Shown here in pieces: positions 35,837 through 47,800 of a stretch of 64,000 nt of DNA. This stretch comes from Oryzias latipes (taxonomy: Eukaryota; Chordata; Actinopteri; Beloniformes; Adrianichthyidae). The translations under genes were made by a program, and so were the position numbers. The stretch lies in contig NC_019881.2 of the NCBI RefSeq assembly GCF_002234675.1, positions 15,806,494 through 15,870,493 of the forward strand, written 5' to 3'. Positions within the stretch are counted from its first letter, which is position 1, and each line of letters starts with the position of its first letter. The notes under the pieces are model-generated. The model was not told the DNA's origin and made no database searches. It was given only the letters and a program-made list of their open reading frames with translations.

Positions 35837-36992
35837 AAAACTCTTCTCTTTTTTTTTATTGTTGTTGACTCTGAGCAATTAAAAAAGATGAAATGGTGGA
35901 AAAACGCACCGAAAAACATCTTCAGAGATGGGCCTTTTTCTTTGTTCCATTTGGAGCAACTGCCTGACTGGAAGGGGAATTGATCAAAGTGCCTTTGGAG
36001 AGTCTGAAAAAGCAGGATCGGGATCTTCTGACTGAAGCGCGCACATTTCATTCAGTTTGAACCATCTACAGGAACTTGCTTGTTCAACGTACATGTGAAC
36101 AGTCAAAACTAGAGTCACTCCTGCAGCTTTTAGATTCGAAGTGATGTCAAACCTTAGGCCACACCCCTTCCTTTACACGCACTGTGCCGCACACATGCAT
36201 CGTCCCAAAAATGGAGTTATTTTGTGTTGTGACGCACTGGATGCAGTGCAATACAGATGAGAGTCTGAGCACCAATAAGTCTTCTAGAATATTCCCTCAT
36301 TTAACAACTGTGGGAGTTTAATTTCTCTCTGATTCTTATGGGTTATGATGAGATTTAAACATTTCAAGTATTATTCAGAAATGTTCATAGTCTATTGTGC
36401 TGACTAGTGCCGTCCCCTGAGCTTTTTATGATTATTTATTTTTGTCACAAAAGCTTCTACCTCTTCATCCTCGAGCCACACATGAGTGCACTTTTCATCC
36501 TTTCTGTGAAAGGTTCTTTAACTGTGTCACACTGACATTTGGGTTCTGATGTCATGTTCTCTCGTCATCTCCCAGCCTCACAGTTTGGACGCTACGTTCA
36601 CTGTCCTATCAACTTTCTGTCGTTTCAAATGAGATTTCTCTCAGAGAAGACCATCATCGCACTTCGACTCCTTATTTTGAGGACCAAGAAAGTTCCATTT
36701 TTGCCCTATGTGTACATTTGAAAAAGAAAAAAAAAAAGAGCCAAGCTGCCAGCACACGAGTGCTTTAGCATACCACCCAGTGTTTATTGCTTTTCTGTGT
36801 CTTTTCGACTCATTGTGTAACTCTCTTCTTGGGACCGTCTTGTTCAGAACGTTAAGAAGTCGCCATGTAGAAGAGACGAATAGGAAATGCATTTTGAAAC
36901 TTTAAGCCGCTCGCGATGCAAGAAAAAAAATCCTTGTTCAGAGCTGCAGTGAAATGAATATATGTGCCAATTAATAAAATTTCAATATAGCA
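35837..36992 (+). other. parp11: parp11 3' UTR with poly-A signal
   Basis: About 1.15 kb follows the TGA. A canonical AATAAA at 36973-36978 is followed by a GT-rich segment (CACCCTGTGTCATC), so cleavage near 36.99 kb is likely. Confidence 0.55.
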
Positions 36993-37061
36993 CCCTGTGT
37001 CATCTTTTTATTCTAATCCGACTGAATGGGAGTTGTTTTTTTTCATGTTCACAGATCTGAT

Positions 37062-37574
37062 TTAAAAGGAGTGGAAGGAAGCAGGTAGATATTTGTCTTT
37101 CTGTAGCAATAATGTTGCAGACTGACCTCGCCTCAGGAAGGCAGAGATGAATAAGACGAGACCACAGCATAAAGACAAGGTGAGATAAAAGATGCATTCC
37201 CTGTGGCTCACAGCAGCACAGTTTGATTTCTTGACGAGTGAAAGCCCAAGCTCTCTTCCCTTCAGCGGCTCCTGTTTTAGTTCTGCACCAGTGTTCTGGG
37301 AAAGAATGGAGCCTTCTGTTCCGTACCAGGTGTGGACAAGAACTGAAGCGAAACTGAATTCACAAAGAGAATCTTTACCAGGATAGATGCAGAAAATGTA
37401 CCTCAGTTGAAGTATCTTCCACCAATTCTTTTCATTCAAAACCTTTTTTTTCACATTTTCCCAAATGCAAAAGTAAAACATGTACTGTAAGCTGAACCCT
37501 CTGAGCAAACTCACAGCTGAATACCAGACTGCTGCAGATGATGTGGTTCTAGAGGGACTCTTGAACAGAACCAT
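37062..37574 (-). other. Unexplained 170-codon open frame with a membrane-like segment
   Basis: A minus-strand frame without stops over 513 bases. It contains a hydrophobic segment, ECIFYLTLSLCCGLVLFIS, preceded by a polar stretch (GTEGSILSQNTGAEL). There are possible splice sites inside it (a donor GAG|GTCAGT near 37128). I do not recognise a family and composition is ordinary, so it may be chance or part of an unknown small membrane protein gene. Confidence 0.2.
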
Positions 37575-37893
37575 TATAGTACTATACAGGATACAGAATT
37601 GTAGGGACTAATTTGTTTTCTTTCCCCCCCCTATTTTTTTACATTCTGTTTTGATTAACTACTTAATAATTATTTTCTGTATTTATGTAAAAGGAAAAGA
37701 AAACAGCTGATGAGGCTTCAGTGTGTCAAAATAATCTAGGAAAGACGCCTTTTTTATGGAACTGATGTCAAAAATGTTCATAACATCTTCAAGTATAACT
37801 TTGATTTGCATTTAGCTGTCCATGGCAAAGGTAGCAAATATAAATATTTAAGGAAACCCATTGTTTACTAGTTTCCTTTTGTTGTTGTTGCAG

Positions 37894-38197
37894 GAATATA
37901 CTTTGCCAGGCATGCATGATTTGCAGACAGTTACAGCTTAAGTTGTGCAGATTGTGCAGCACCGTTCAGTGGGTCAACGCTCCCTGGAAACTTGGGGAAA
38001 CTATAAAATACAATTTTTGGCCAGGGTGTTGGTTGGGAAATCGCAGGTTGGACAATCTGATTTAAAAAGAAAAATGAGATCATGGAAAGGCTAAAAATGT
38101 TAACAACAGCTGTATGGATAATGTCCAAAATCCTAAAATATATGTCATATTTGATCCAAACCAGATTTATCCGGAATATCTCTTTCAGTACAGATAA
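37894..38197 (+). pseudogene. Decayed PARP11-like catalytic exon
   Basis: After an acceptor (TTGTTGTTGTTGCAG) the sequence encodes GIYFARHA, then a TGA in frame. In shifted frames it continues with KIQFLARVLVGKSQVG and, near the end, NPKIYVIFDPNQIYPEYL before TAA. These match parp11 exon 7 (SYFARDA, KTMFLARVLVGEYTVG, NPKIYVIFDSNQIYPEYL) in the same order. Two in-frame stops and at least one frameshift break it, and no partner exons were found upstream. It lies about 2 kb past parp11 on the same strand, so a tandem duplicate that died is the simplest reading. Confidence 0.85.
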
Positions 38198-40869
38198 GAT
38201 GTCAAACAAGACATTATCAGATTGTTGTTTTTTTTTTTATTAAAAGCAACACTTGCTGGAATTCAAATATCTGTACACCGTTTGCATGATTGCAGATTGG
38301 AGGAATACATTACATTTTTAAAATAAATAAAAAAGTGAAAGACATTTACCTTTATAGCCACATATTGACTCCCAACCAAACTCATAAACATAACACTTGA
38401 TATTTCTTACTGGAAATACACTGGTTTACCCTCAAAGCTTAATTCTATCTTCTTTTATTTTTATTATTTATCTGGAATAAATGGAAATTATGTTACTGTA
38501 GTTGGTATAAATGGACAGCAGATGTCCCTGTTTTACCAAAGAAAAGCCTGATTCTTTTCAACCATTGCCAAATAAAGTATAACAGTTTTGTAGTTTAATA
38601 CTTTCTTATGGGAGCAACAGAAAAAGTAGAGCAATACATAAAAATATTACTTTTTGCGACAGTCAAAAGTAAAATGGTTTTGTTATTCATTATTGTTTCT
38701 GCACGATTACATTTTGTAGAAGTTCTATTTATCATATTTAAATAAATCAGTCTGTTTAGAAAGCTCTTTTTCTGGATAACACATTTCTATGGATTTGCAT
38801 CTTTACTTTTTGAACAAATCTTCTAATTGTTGAACTTTGTTATGATAAAGTAGATTTTTGTTTGATTAAGATCCAAAATTTTACAGATTTTCAAATAATA
38901 AACATCCCATTCACATTTTGTAGTTCTTCATATCAAAGATTTATTTTTTAGTTTGGATGATACGATGTTCTGAAAACCATCAAATTGTTCTTTCTGTTTC
39001 AGTTTTTTTTAGCATTGTAATGTCATGAATTGTAGTTTGACGTGGGGTTCTTTTATCCCACTCCCTAAAACTTACAAAAATCAGATTTTGAAACGTTTCA
39101 AAAAAGAGCTGATATGTTTAACCCTTGTGCTATCTTAGATGACCCCACCCTTACATTGACGTGTTCTCCTTACCATGACAAAGGTGGAAAGATTTCATGG
39201 AATCCATGGACACCAGTGAGGTTCGCAAATCATTGCAGAAAAAAGGTTCAGAGCACTAGTGGGTCTAGATGACCCAACTTCCAACGTAAAAGTGCCTAAG
39301 ATAGCACAAGGGTTAAAGTAAAAGTAACTGGTCTGGATATTTTTATGACTCAGGTAATTCCTACCTAACCCAACACAAGGACAAAACCTAGAGCCAAAAG
39401 CAGGATTTGTTCCAGACGTGTTGTAAAAAAAACATATAACCTTGTTCTCTATAACTGCTGTTGGTAAAAGCTATAAATATGCTTCACCTTGCAAACAAAT
39501 TTAGTCAATTTATTTGCTTTCCAATAAACTGAATACTCTAACTAACATATGTGAAATTACATCTGTAATTAGTCTATTATAAATCCAAATTCGTTCATTC
39601 TAGTTTGACAGATAATTTTAGCAATTTTGTCATCTTAGCTTTATTAGGACTGGGTATATCCCAAAAAAATATCTGTTTTTTTTTTTTTCTTCAAAACTGT
39701 GAAAAAACGAAGTTCTATAAAAATGAGGAGGGTGCATGGCTGCCAGCTAGTTGCTAATGAGCTGCATTTGTCAAATCCAGTATGACTTCTTTAAAAATAA
39801 GTCTGGTTTGATGGATGTGAAGCGTACTTTATGTTCAAGCAATGCCAAGAAGGGGAACAACTGCTTAGTTGGTGCTTCTTGTTACACTAAACGTTATTAG
39901 AGCATAAAAATTGGATTTATGAGTTACATACTTTTTATACAGCTGATCAAACCAAAAGACTTTTTTTTTCCTTTTGAACTTCAACACTACAAGAAACAAG
40001 TCCTGGTGGCAAATAAAGTGATTTGATTTGTTAATTTAATGTTTGATTATACATGTATAAATCAACCAAAATCTAGTGCCAGAAGATTATACTAAAGGTA
40101 ATAATAACATGCATTAATGTTAAAAAAAATACAATAAAAATAATAACTTTAGCTAAGTTTAGCCAATGTTGTAAAAGAAAAATATATTTTTAAAATTAAA
40201 ATAATCTATAATGTTTTTTAGCTAGATCTGTTGACACTGTAAAAGCCTAGCATTACATCTTTGAATAAAATATTAAAGCAACCTGGTTAATGTGGAAGTC
40301 TATTGTCTTGTTTATTTTGAAAAATACTTAATGGCAAAACTTTCCAACTTCCTGTTACATCTCAAACCTGTCAAAAGAGGAAAAGAGACACATAGCAATT
40401 GTTTTCCAATTATTTGAACTCCAGTTTGATTAGCCTGTGTGATGTGATGGTGAAATCTACAACTTCAACCATTCATTTGGTGGACAATGTGTCAATGCCG
40501 CGGATCCTGAGACGATGGCTTGGCTTCATTCCCCCCCAGGAGATTAGGTTGAGAGTTGTCCTTGCTCAAACCGCTGGATCAGGACTAACCTCCTTTGATG
40601 TCATTGTACGCGCCCAACACAAGAACTCTAATTTAGGGTTAGTTTTTTTCCCAGCTTTTCTTATAAAAATAGGGATCTACTAAAGCATCTCTGTAGTTTT
40701 GAATTTTATTTTATTTAATTATGAGTTGTTCTTATCACCTGTTAATGAAAGCAAACGTTTAAAATGATGTGGAAATTAAAAAAGATGATAAAAAAAACAG
40801 CCTGATGTGTGTTTGCATGATGAGTGGATGACCAGCTGGAGTAAAGACAAGGCAACAAAAAAAAAACAA
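38198..40869. other. Intergenic stretch between the parp11-like remnant and tmtc2
   Basis: AT-rich. It holds one piggyBac-like MITE (39122-39312) and an unassigned plus-strand frame at 40399-40683 with no recognisable motif. Nothing else could be supported. Confidence 0.5.
39122..39312 (+). mobile_element. piggyBac-like MITE, copy 3, with intact TTAA flanks
   Basis: Starts CCCTTGTGCTATCTTAGATG and ends CTAAGATAGCACAAGGG. TTAA is present directly on both sides (39118-39121 and 39313-39316). The 191 bp interior is collinear with copies 1 and 2 apart from small deletions. No coding capacity. Confidence 0.88.
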
Positions 40870-41890
40870 TTTATTTTTATTTCAGAAAAGGGGTTCACTG
40901 TTGTTTTACAAAGCACAATACATAACCAGCTACATGTTTCTATCTTCACATTTAAAAAAACAAAAAACATCTGCCATACTTTGATAAAGCTCTCTCTGAG
41001 TCACAGATCTTCATTTCTGCACGAGGAACCACAACCTGATGTCCCTGAGCAGACAGAGACAAAGCAAAAGTAAAACCATCTGAATGTGACTGTGAAGCCT
41101 GTTTAGAGAAGTCTGGTATGATATACTCTGACACAGTGTTGACATTTTTTATAAAATAATTAATAAATAAATTAAATGTAATATTTCAATCACATAACAT
41201 AAAAAAAAAAAAAAATTCAACGAAGAACAGTTCTTGCTTGGCACACAGGTGTGAAGAACAAGCTTTGGCACCGCTGACAAGTTCATTTTTACAAAGCAGA
41301 CGATCTTCAGAGGCTGACTGGACGCCAATCAAGTTTTCTTTAGTTTTAAAAGTGGTACCAAAATTCTCCTGTTCCTCGGCATGCTTTCGTTGCGCTGCTT
41401 TCCTGAACCGATTCCAGATTTACGCTTGGAGGAAAAGATGCACTTTGAATGGCCACAACTTGGTGGGTTGGTGCATGCAGCAGCAAACAGAAATCCAGAT
41501 TCTTCAGCCTAAAACAGATGCATCAAACCCATCCGGAATAACAAAGCTTAGACTTTCAAACTTTTTCTGCAGAAATTTCATTCAAAGAGGTGCCCTGAAC
41601 TTCTCCAGATTACAGTCAAATAATAAAGCATGGTTACAGGACAGAAACTTTTGAAATGATCTTGCAGTTTGTTTCAACAAAAGTGTTCTATAGAGTTTAT
41701 CTATAGTTTTCATTTTAGTAGTCTGAGCCACAATATTGCACTGGTGGTGTCAGGCAGAACCTGGTTCATAGACCCTACGCATACCAAAGTCCTAAAGTGT
41801 CTTTCACAAGCATCAGGAGGAGATTTGGGGTTCCAGCTCTTTCTTTTCCTTCTTTGTTCTCTGAGACGATCACAGAGGGGAACTCTTATC
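40870..41890 (-). other. tmtc2: tmtc2 3' UTR (candidate extent)
   Basis: Follows the tmtc2 stop at 41891. The nearest clear AATAAA on the minus strand is at 40870-40875, which would give a tail of about 1 kb. The overlapping open frame on the other strand (41238-41654) has no recognisable motif. Confidence 0.35.
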
Positions 41891-44800
41891 TCAGAGGCCG
41901 ACTTTCTGCATCCCCAGTTTAGTCCTGACTCCCTGCCTCTCCATGATGTTCCACAGCTTGCGCAGGTTGGACTGGGTAATGGCGTCGTCAGGTTTGAGCT
42001 GGAGAGCTCGCAGGTAGTTCGCCTCCGCTTCTGAAAGCTTACCGTTCAAGTGGAGGATGGCGCCAAGGTTCATCAAAGCAGCTGGACTCTGGGAAGGAAA
42101 AACAGAGGAAATAAGAGTGATGGAAGAGTACAAACCACGATTTGACATCTAGAGACTAAGGCTGAAATCGAATCTGTCTCCTCCGTTCTTCAAGATGGGG
42201 AAGAACATATCTGAAAGATACGGCTTTTGAGATCTTGTTTTTCTGATTAGACAAGTGAAACCATCTGGCCCCAGAACACCATGTGGTTATTCCTACAAAT
42301 ACAAGTCACAGCGAGAAATAAATAACAAACACACCCAGATCTCATTAAAGTCGTCTGCTCGTCTGCCAGATCTGATCTTCTTCCCAGTGCCTCATCCTTG
42401 CGGCATGACATATGCTTAGAAACTTGGAAACTGGTTTGCAGATGATCTTTTTTTTCCACACGCACAAGTGTCGTTCTCTTCTGTGATGGTTTACATTCCA
42501 GTTTTAAGGCACTCTAATGTCGGGGCTTGTGTTCCCTAATCTGACGTAAGAAAATCCCAAACAGAGCTGGAAAACTTGGATCTGTTTAGTAATCCATGTA
42601 AGATTTGTGGGTACTAATCCAGGAGATACAACACCCAGGTTTGGAAATGAGGATCTCTTTTTTATCTGAAATAATCTGACTGATTAAAGGAAAAATCAAA
42701 AGCAACACGGAAGATTAATAAAAAAAATGTCTTCTGTTTGATTGACCTGCAGTTAGTAGATCTCTGCTGCTTCCACAGTAGGTAAGCAGATCCTGTTCTG
42801 CTCAAACCACTGCTTTATATTCAAAGTCTATGTGCAGGAATAAAGAATAATACAAGATTTTTCTTTCAAAAGTCTTGAGATGCTACGTTCACACTGGCCT
42901 TCAGGCGATGACTTCCAATGAAAGGTCTATGTAAACATCTGTAAATAAGCGTTTTAGCGTTCACAAGTCTCACATACATGCCTCCCTACACATGACATCC
43001 CTACACATGACGGTTTTCAGGCTCTTTGTGCAAAATGTGCATCCATTGAACACCCGTTGAAAGTTGAACTAGTTGAACTTTGACCAATCAGGGATTCTGA
43101 TTTGGTAGTGACATATGGATGACTCCCTTGTTATTCACAAAGTGCCAAAAATTTGAAAATTGATCATGAAGGAGAAATTACTAATTGCGGTTAATACCTG
43201 GCCAAAATTATATGACGCCAAATCTTTCATATATCGGAATAGAGCTGTGAAAAAAAAGGCTGGAGCAAGATTTATGAGATTTACACCAGGGGTCCCCAAT
43301 TACCGACCGTCATCAGACCGATACCAGTCCGTGTCATCGATGTTATGCTACACCTGGATTTAACAGGTTTCAGCCAATTTTTAATTTGCGCGTGCAAGAG
43401 CCCCCGTTTAGCTCATTCTTGAACACATCCTGGTGTGTATGTAGCATAAAACACACTTTATGTTTCTCAGAACAAGCTCTGAATCTTTGATGATCTGAGA
43501 TTTTCTGGATAAAGTATGATGTGTGCAGGAAAAAAAACAAAAAAACAAAGAACTCTCATTGCTCAATGACAAGATACCTTCAGTAGACATTCCCTCCCTG
43601 CTAACGTGCTTCTTTTTCATGTTGTGCTTCATAGATTTAGCGGCGAAGTTATTTGTGGGACGTAAAATAAAATCCAAGAGTTAGTCAAAGTGGATTTGAA
43701 CAATTAATGGGTAAAGGAAAAAGAGAAATGGGCCGAAAACCTGAAAAAACAAAACCCCGAAAATAAATTTTGCAGATAAAGATTCCAGAAGCAAAGGTAA
43801 AAGGTGATCATGAAAGAAATCTGGCCACAAATCCTAGGCTTTCATTTTTTGATGAAACCTCCCCTTTTCGTTCGATGCCAGCATTGATGCTGTAAATATG
43901 AAGAAAAAGGCCGTTCGAGTGACACAGGAGGTTTAGAGCTCCTGATTTGAAAAGGGGAAGTCTCCCTGTTCGATGTGGTAAATAACCAAATCATTTTGTG
44001 ACTGTGCTTAAGTCTCAGAGGAGCCCATCCCACAGCAGAGGAGAATAAATCACACCCCCCCCCCCAAGGACGGGTTCTTGCGACTCTAAACCACCTCTCC
44101 TACAACATTTGGAAGCAATGTGCACAAAACCAGAAACAGGATATAACGGCTCCCAACATCTTCATGTGTGTGCGCTGACACAGAGACACGCGATATCCCC
44201 AAGGCTTTGTCTGTTTAACTGCACCGACATGATCGATCGCCACTCTCCAGTATATCACCTTAGTATCGGGCGGTTGCTCACTTCTCTTTGAGCGATTGCT
44301 GCAGCACATCCCAGCATCATCTTGGAGATGAGTGTGATTTAATATTTCTCTTTACAGCTGTCTGCCAGCAACAACACTGCTGTAATGTAACCTTTCCATT
44401 CGTGGTTAATGGGTGGTATGTTGTAGATAGAATTTACGCTGTAAGCGTCTGTGTGCAAAACCATAAGTAAAAACAGACGTGCGAGTTGGGATACTTACAT
44501 CTGGTCTAAGGCTGGCTGCTCGCTCATATTGCCTCTCTGCCGCCTCGTTCAGGTTGGCTTGTCTGAGACAGAAGCGCAAAGAGGGTTAGATTAATTCATA
44601 AAAGTATAAGATCTTTTAAAAAGGCTTATTTTGCAAAACCTAGATTTATAGTCACTTTTCTTTATGTTTTTTTATGTTCGATTTATGAAATGTATTTAAA
44701 ATAAAAATATGGAGTAATCTATTCTAAAATATTGCAAAGCTGTCACAATATTTCAACAAACACAGCAAATTTATATTCAAATGCATAACTTTATGAATTT

Positions 44801-47800
44801 CCTTTTAATTAATTAAAATTAACATTTTTTAACCTAAACTCATTTTACAGAAAACACCATGGACAAAGCAAACGGACATCATCAAAATATACATCAGAAA
44901 TGTAGCAGCACCATTTTAAACACTTTTAACAAATCAATAAGAAAATGTTTTACCACTTTTACGGGTGGTAAAACTGAGGAATATTATGAACCTCTTAAGA
45001 CAGGTGTGTCAAACTCAAGGCTTCGAGGGCCAACGTCCTGATGGTTTTTTTATTTAAAAAACCCAGTTCTACCTGCTGCTGAAAAGTTGGAAGGTTTTGG
45101 TTCTGACGTTCATTTTTACACTAACCTATATGGTTGGATAATTATTTCTACACATTCGATTTGAGATAAAGAAATTGTGATTAGAGTGAACCAAAATATT
45201 AATATTAAGACAAACGCTAAAGATGACTCTGTGACAAGAACATGTAGCATAGATGATTGATGGCCCACAGGTGAGGAGAAGTGGAAGTCCTTGAGGATGC
45301 AGTTGATGCCAAAAGTACTTTCTCTCACACCAAACAGCTGGGTGCATAAAGCTGAAACAGTTCATCTGCTGCATTAAACTATATAAAGCAGACTTTGCTA
45401 TGCCAAACTTAATAAAACGGAAAAGATTGGCCTCCCTGACATGGCCATTCATATTTATGAGGTTGTGATTTAAGCAATGTTTGCCTTCCAAATGCTGGAT
45501 TTAGAATCTGATACCATGGTGGCTTTACAGACTCTTCCTCAGCTTTTGTTTTGTTTGGGAACCTGCTTTTGAGCCCGTTATACAGCAGATTAAGACTCAG
45601 GGAATCACATTTTAGACAGAGCATTGTTAGCCTTTCTGATTCAAGAAAGGTTTTTACTAATGAAAACAAGAAAAACCTGTAAAGATTTGAAAGGTTAAAA
45701 AAGCAGGGGGTTCAGGGATGCTGCATCAAGTTAAATGTCGCAAAAGGCATATATTTCTGCTAATAGCTGCAGAAAAATCCCAAAGCTGCTTGTCACATCA
45801 CTCCTGAAGTCATCCTCTGACTTTTTTTAAGAAGTGGTGAAGGTGAAGAATAGAGCTCCAATGAATTTCACCAGATTTTTTAAACAAAACAAACGAAAAA
45901 TCTGATGCTTGTTCCAGTATTCTCTTAGCTGCTGTGGGTGCAGCCTATTATGACACGTATTAAGACATATAATCTGTCTTTACTTTAGTTTGCCAAACTT
46001 TAAAAAAACTTCCAACCATTTTTCAACAAAACCTGGACTCATACTTTGCCAGAATGAACTGAAACCGAATTGTCGCTAATGTGTAGCTCTTATAAAAGTC
46101 TTTTGACTGAGACCACATTTGAAATTTGGAACAGTGTCTTAATTATACAAGAACCATGCTTATTGACAAAGTAAAAAACTGAAAGTTAAAGATGCTTGGC
46201 TGAAACCCAGTAAATCCAGGTATTACATCATGTTTTTGACACACTTTGTAGCAAGGGAAGCCCTCCTTATAAGATGTGCAGCTAAGCCAACCTGAGCATA
46301 TGTGCAGCACTGAAGACCACATCAAACTCGGATGAATCCAACTCTGCAGCTTTCTCTGCCATCTCTGCAGCTTCACCCAGACGATTCTGCTCCAACAGGA
46401 ACTGACCTACAAAGGATGGAATAAACAGTCTTTATAGAGCCATAAAAACAGAATATTTGTTTACAAAATTGTCCTTTTTTTCCAAGACCTTTGAAAAAGC
46501 CAACAATAAATTTAACATTTTTGTGATTTCTAATCAATAAAGTCCTTCATAGGCTCTTCCTGTGTGTTTCAAAGACAGACTGAGGGGGAAACAATTCAAT
46601 GGTTAGAAATAGACTGTCTTCTCAGCCCAGGCCATTTTTACATCTAAGAGTTTTGTTTTTGCACATTATTTTTTTAATTTTATTTTCCAGTAAAGGCAGA
46701 GAAACACAAAAACCACAGAAAAACATGCCTTAGTTGTTGAATCTATTACATGTTTTAAATGTTATTCATGAGCAATAAAAAACATCAAAAGACTTTTATT
46801 TTTTTACATGTTTGGATAAAAACTGAGCTCTCAGTTCCTGAAAGACACAATGAAAAACTGAAGAACTTGTTCCACTTCCTCCAGATTAACAGGGAGACGC
46901 AGGAAATGCTTTGGCACAAAACATCAAATTACCCGTATATAATTTTCTTGCACTGAAACTTGATTAACTTAACTTTGCAACCTAAACGCCTCAAAAATAT
47001 ACATTTTTATGACTTTTACATTACAGTTCATTGCAAAACATAATAAGATCAAATGATATGTTTTAATACCATCTTATGTAAGTAAGAATTATGGTAAACC
47101 AAGATACACAGCATTTTACTAGCCAACCGTATGAATAAATAATAATAATAATAATAATGGATTGGATTTATCTGCGCTTTTCCAGAGACTCAAAGTGCTT
47201 ACAAGTCAATGTGTCCATTATTCATTTACTCTTCATTCATGCTTGGTGATGGTAGAGGCGTGGCTGCCAGTTCACGCCTATGGTCCCTCTGACCAAGACA
47301 GTATGCACATTCATGCTGGTAGGCAGTAGCGTTAACGGTCTTGCCCAAAGGCCCTCAAACTGCTCTCCATGTCAATTGCTTGCTTGTTCATTCCCCCCCG
47401 GGAATTGAACCCTGGTTTTCCTGCATGTCAGTCCTTCACCTTACTGCCAAATCCATACAATACTAGCAAAACTATTTCAATCATTCTATAAAAACAATTT
47501 TAAAAAAATATGTTCATTTTTAATGATATTTCCAATTGTCTGATATATAAATAAATGTAAATATAAAATATACACAACATAAAATAGAAAATGCGTGGGA
47601 AAGATACAGAGTGAGACATCATCCCCCGGCCATTGTTCCCAGAAACCCATTTCAGCTTTCCTTTGTGTGTGAATCCTCTGCTTAGAGTACAGACAAACAT
47701 ATCAGTCCTCGCACACTCATGTGTGAATTTCATCCTCTGACCCCGGGGTCTGGAAACAGACAGATCTGAGATAAACGGCGGAAGCAGGACAAATAAGCAT

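Noticed and set aside
40399..40683. Plus-strand 94-codon frame in the parp11-tmtc2 gap
   Set aside because: No motif, no splice context and no similarity I recognise; treated as chance.
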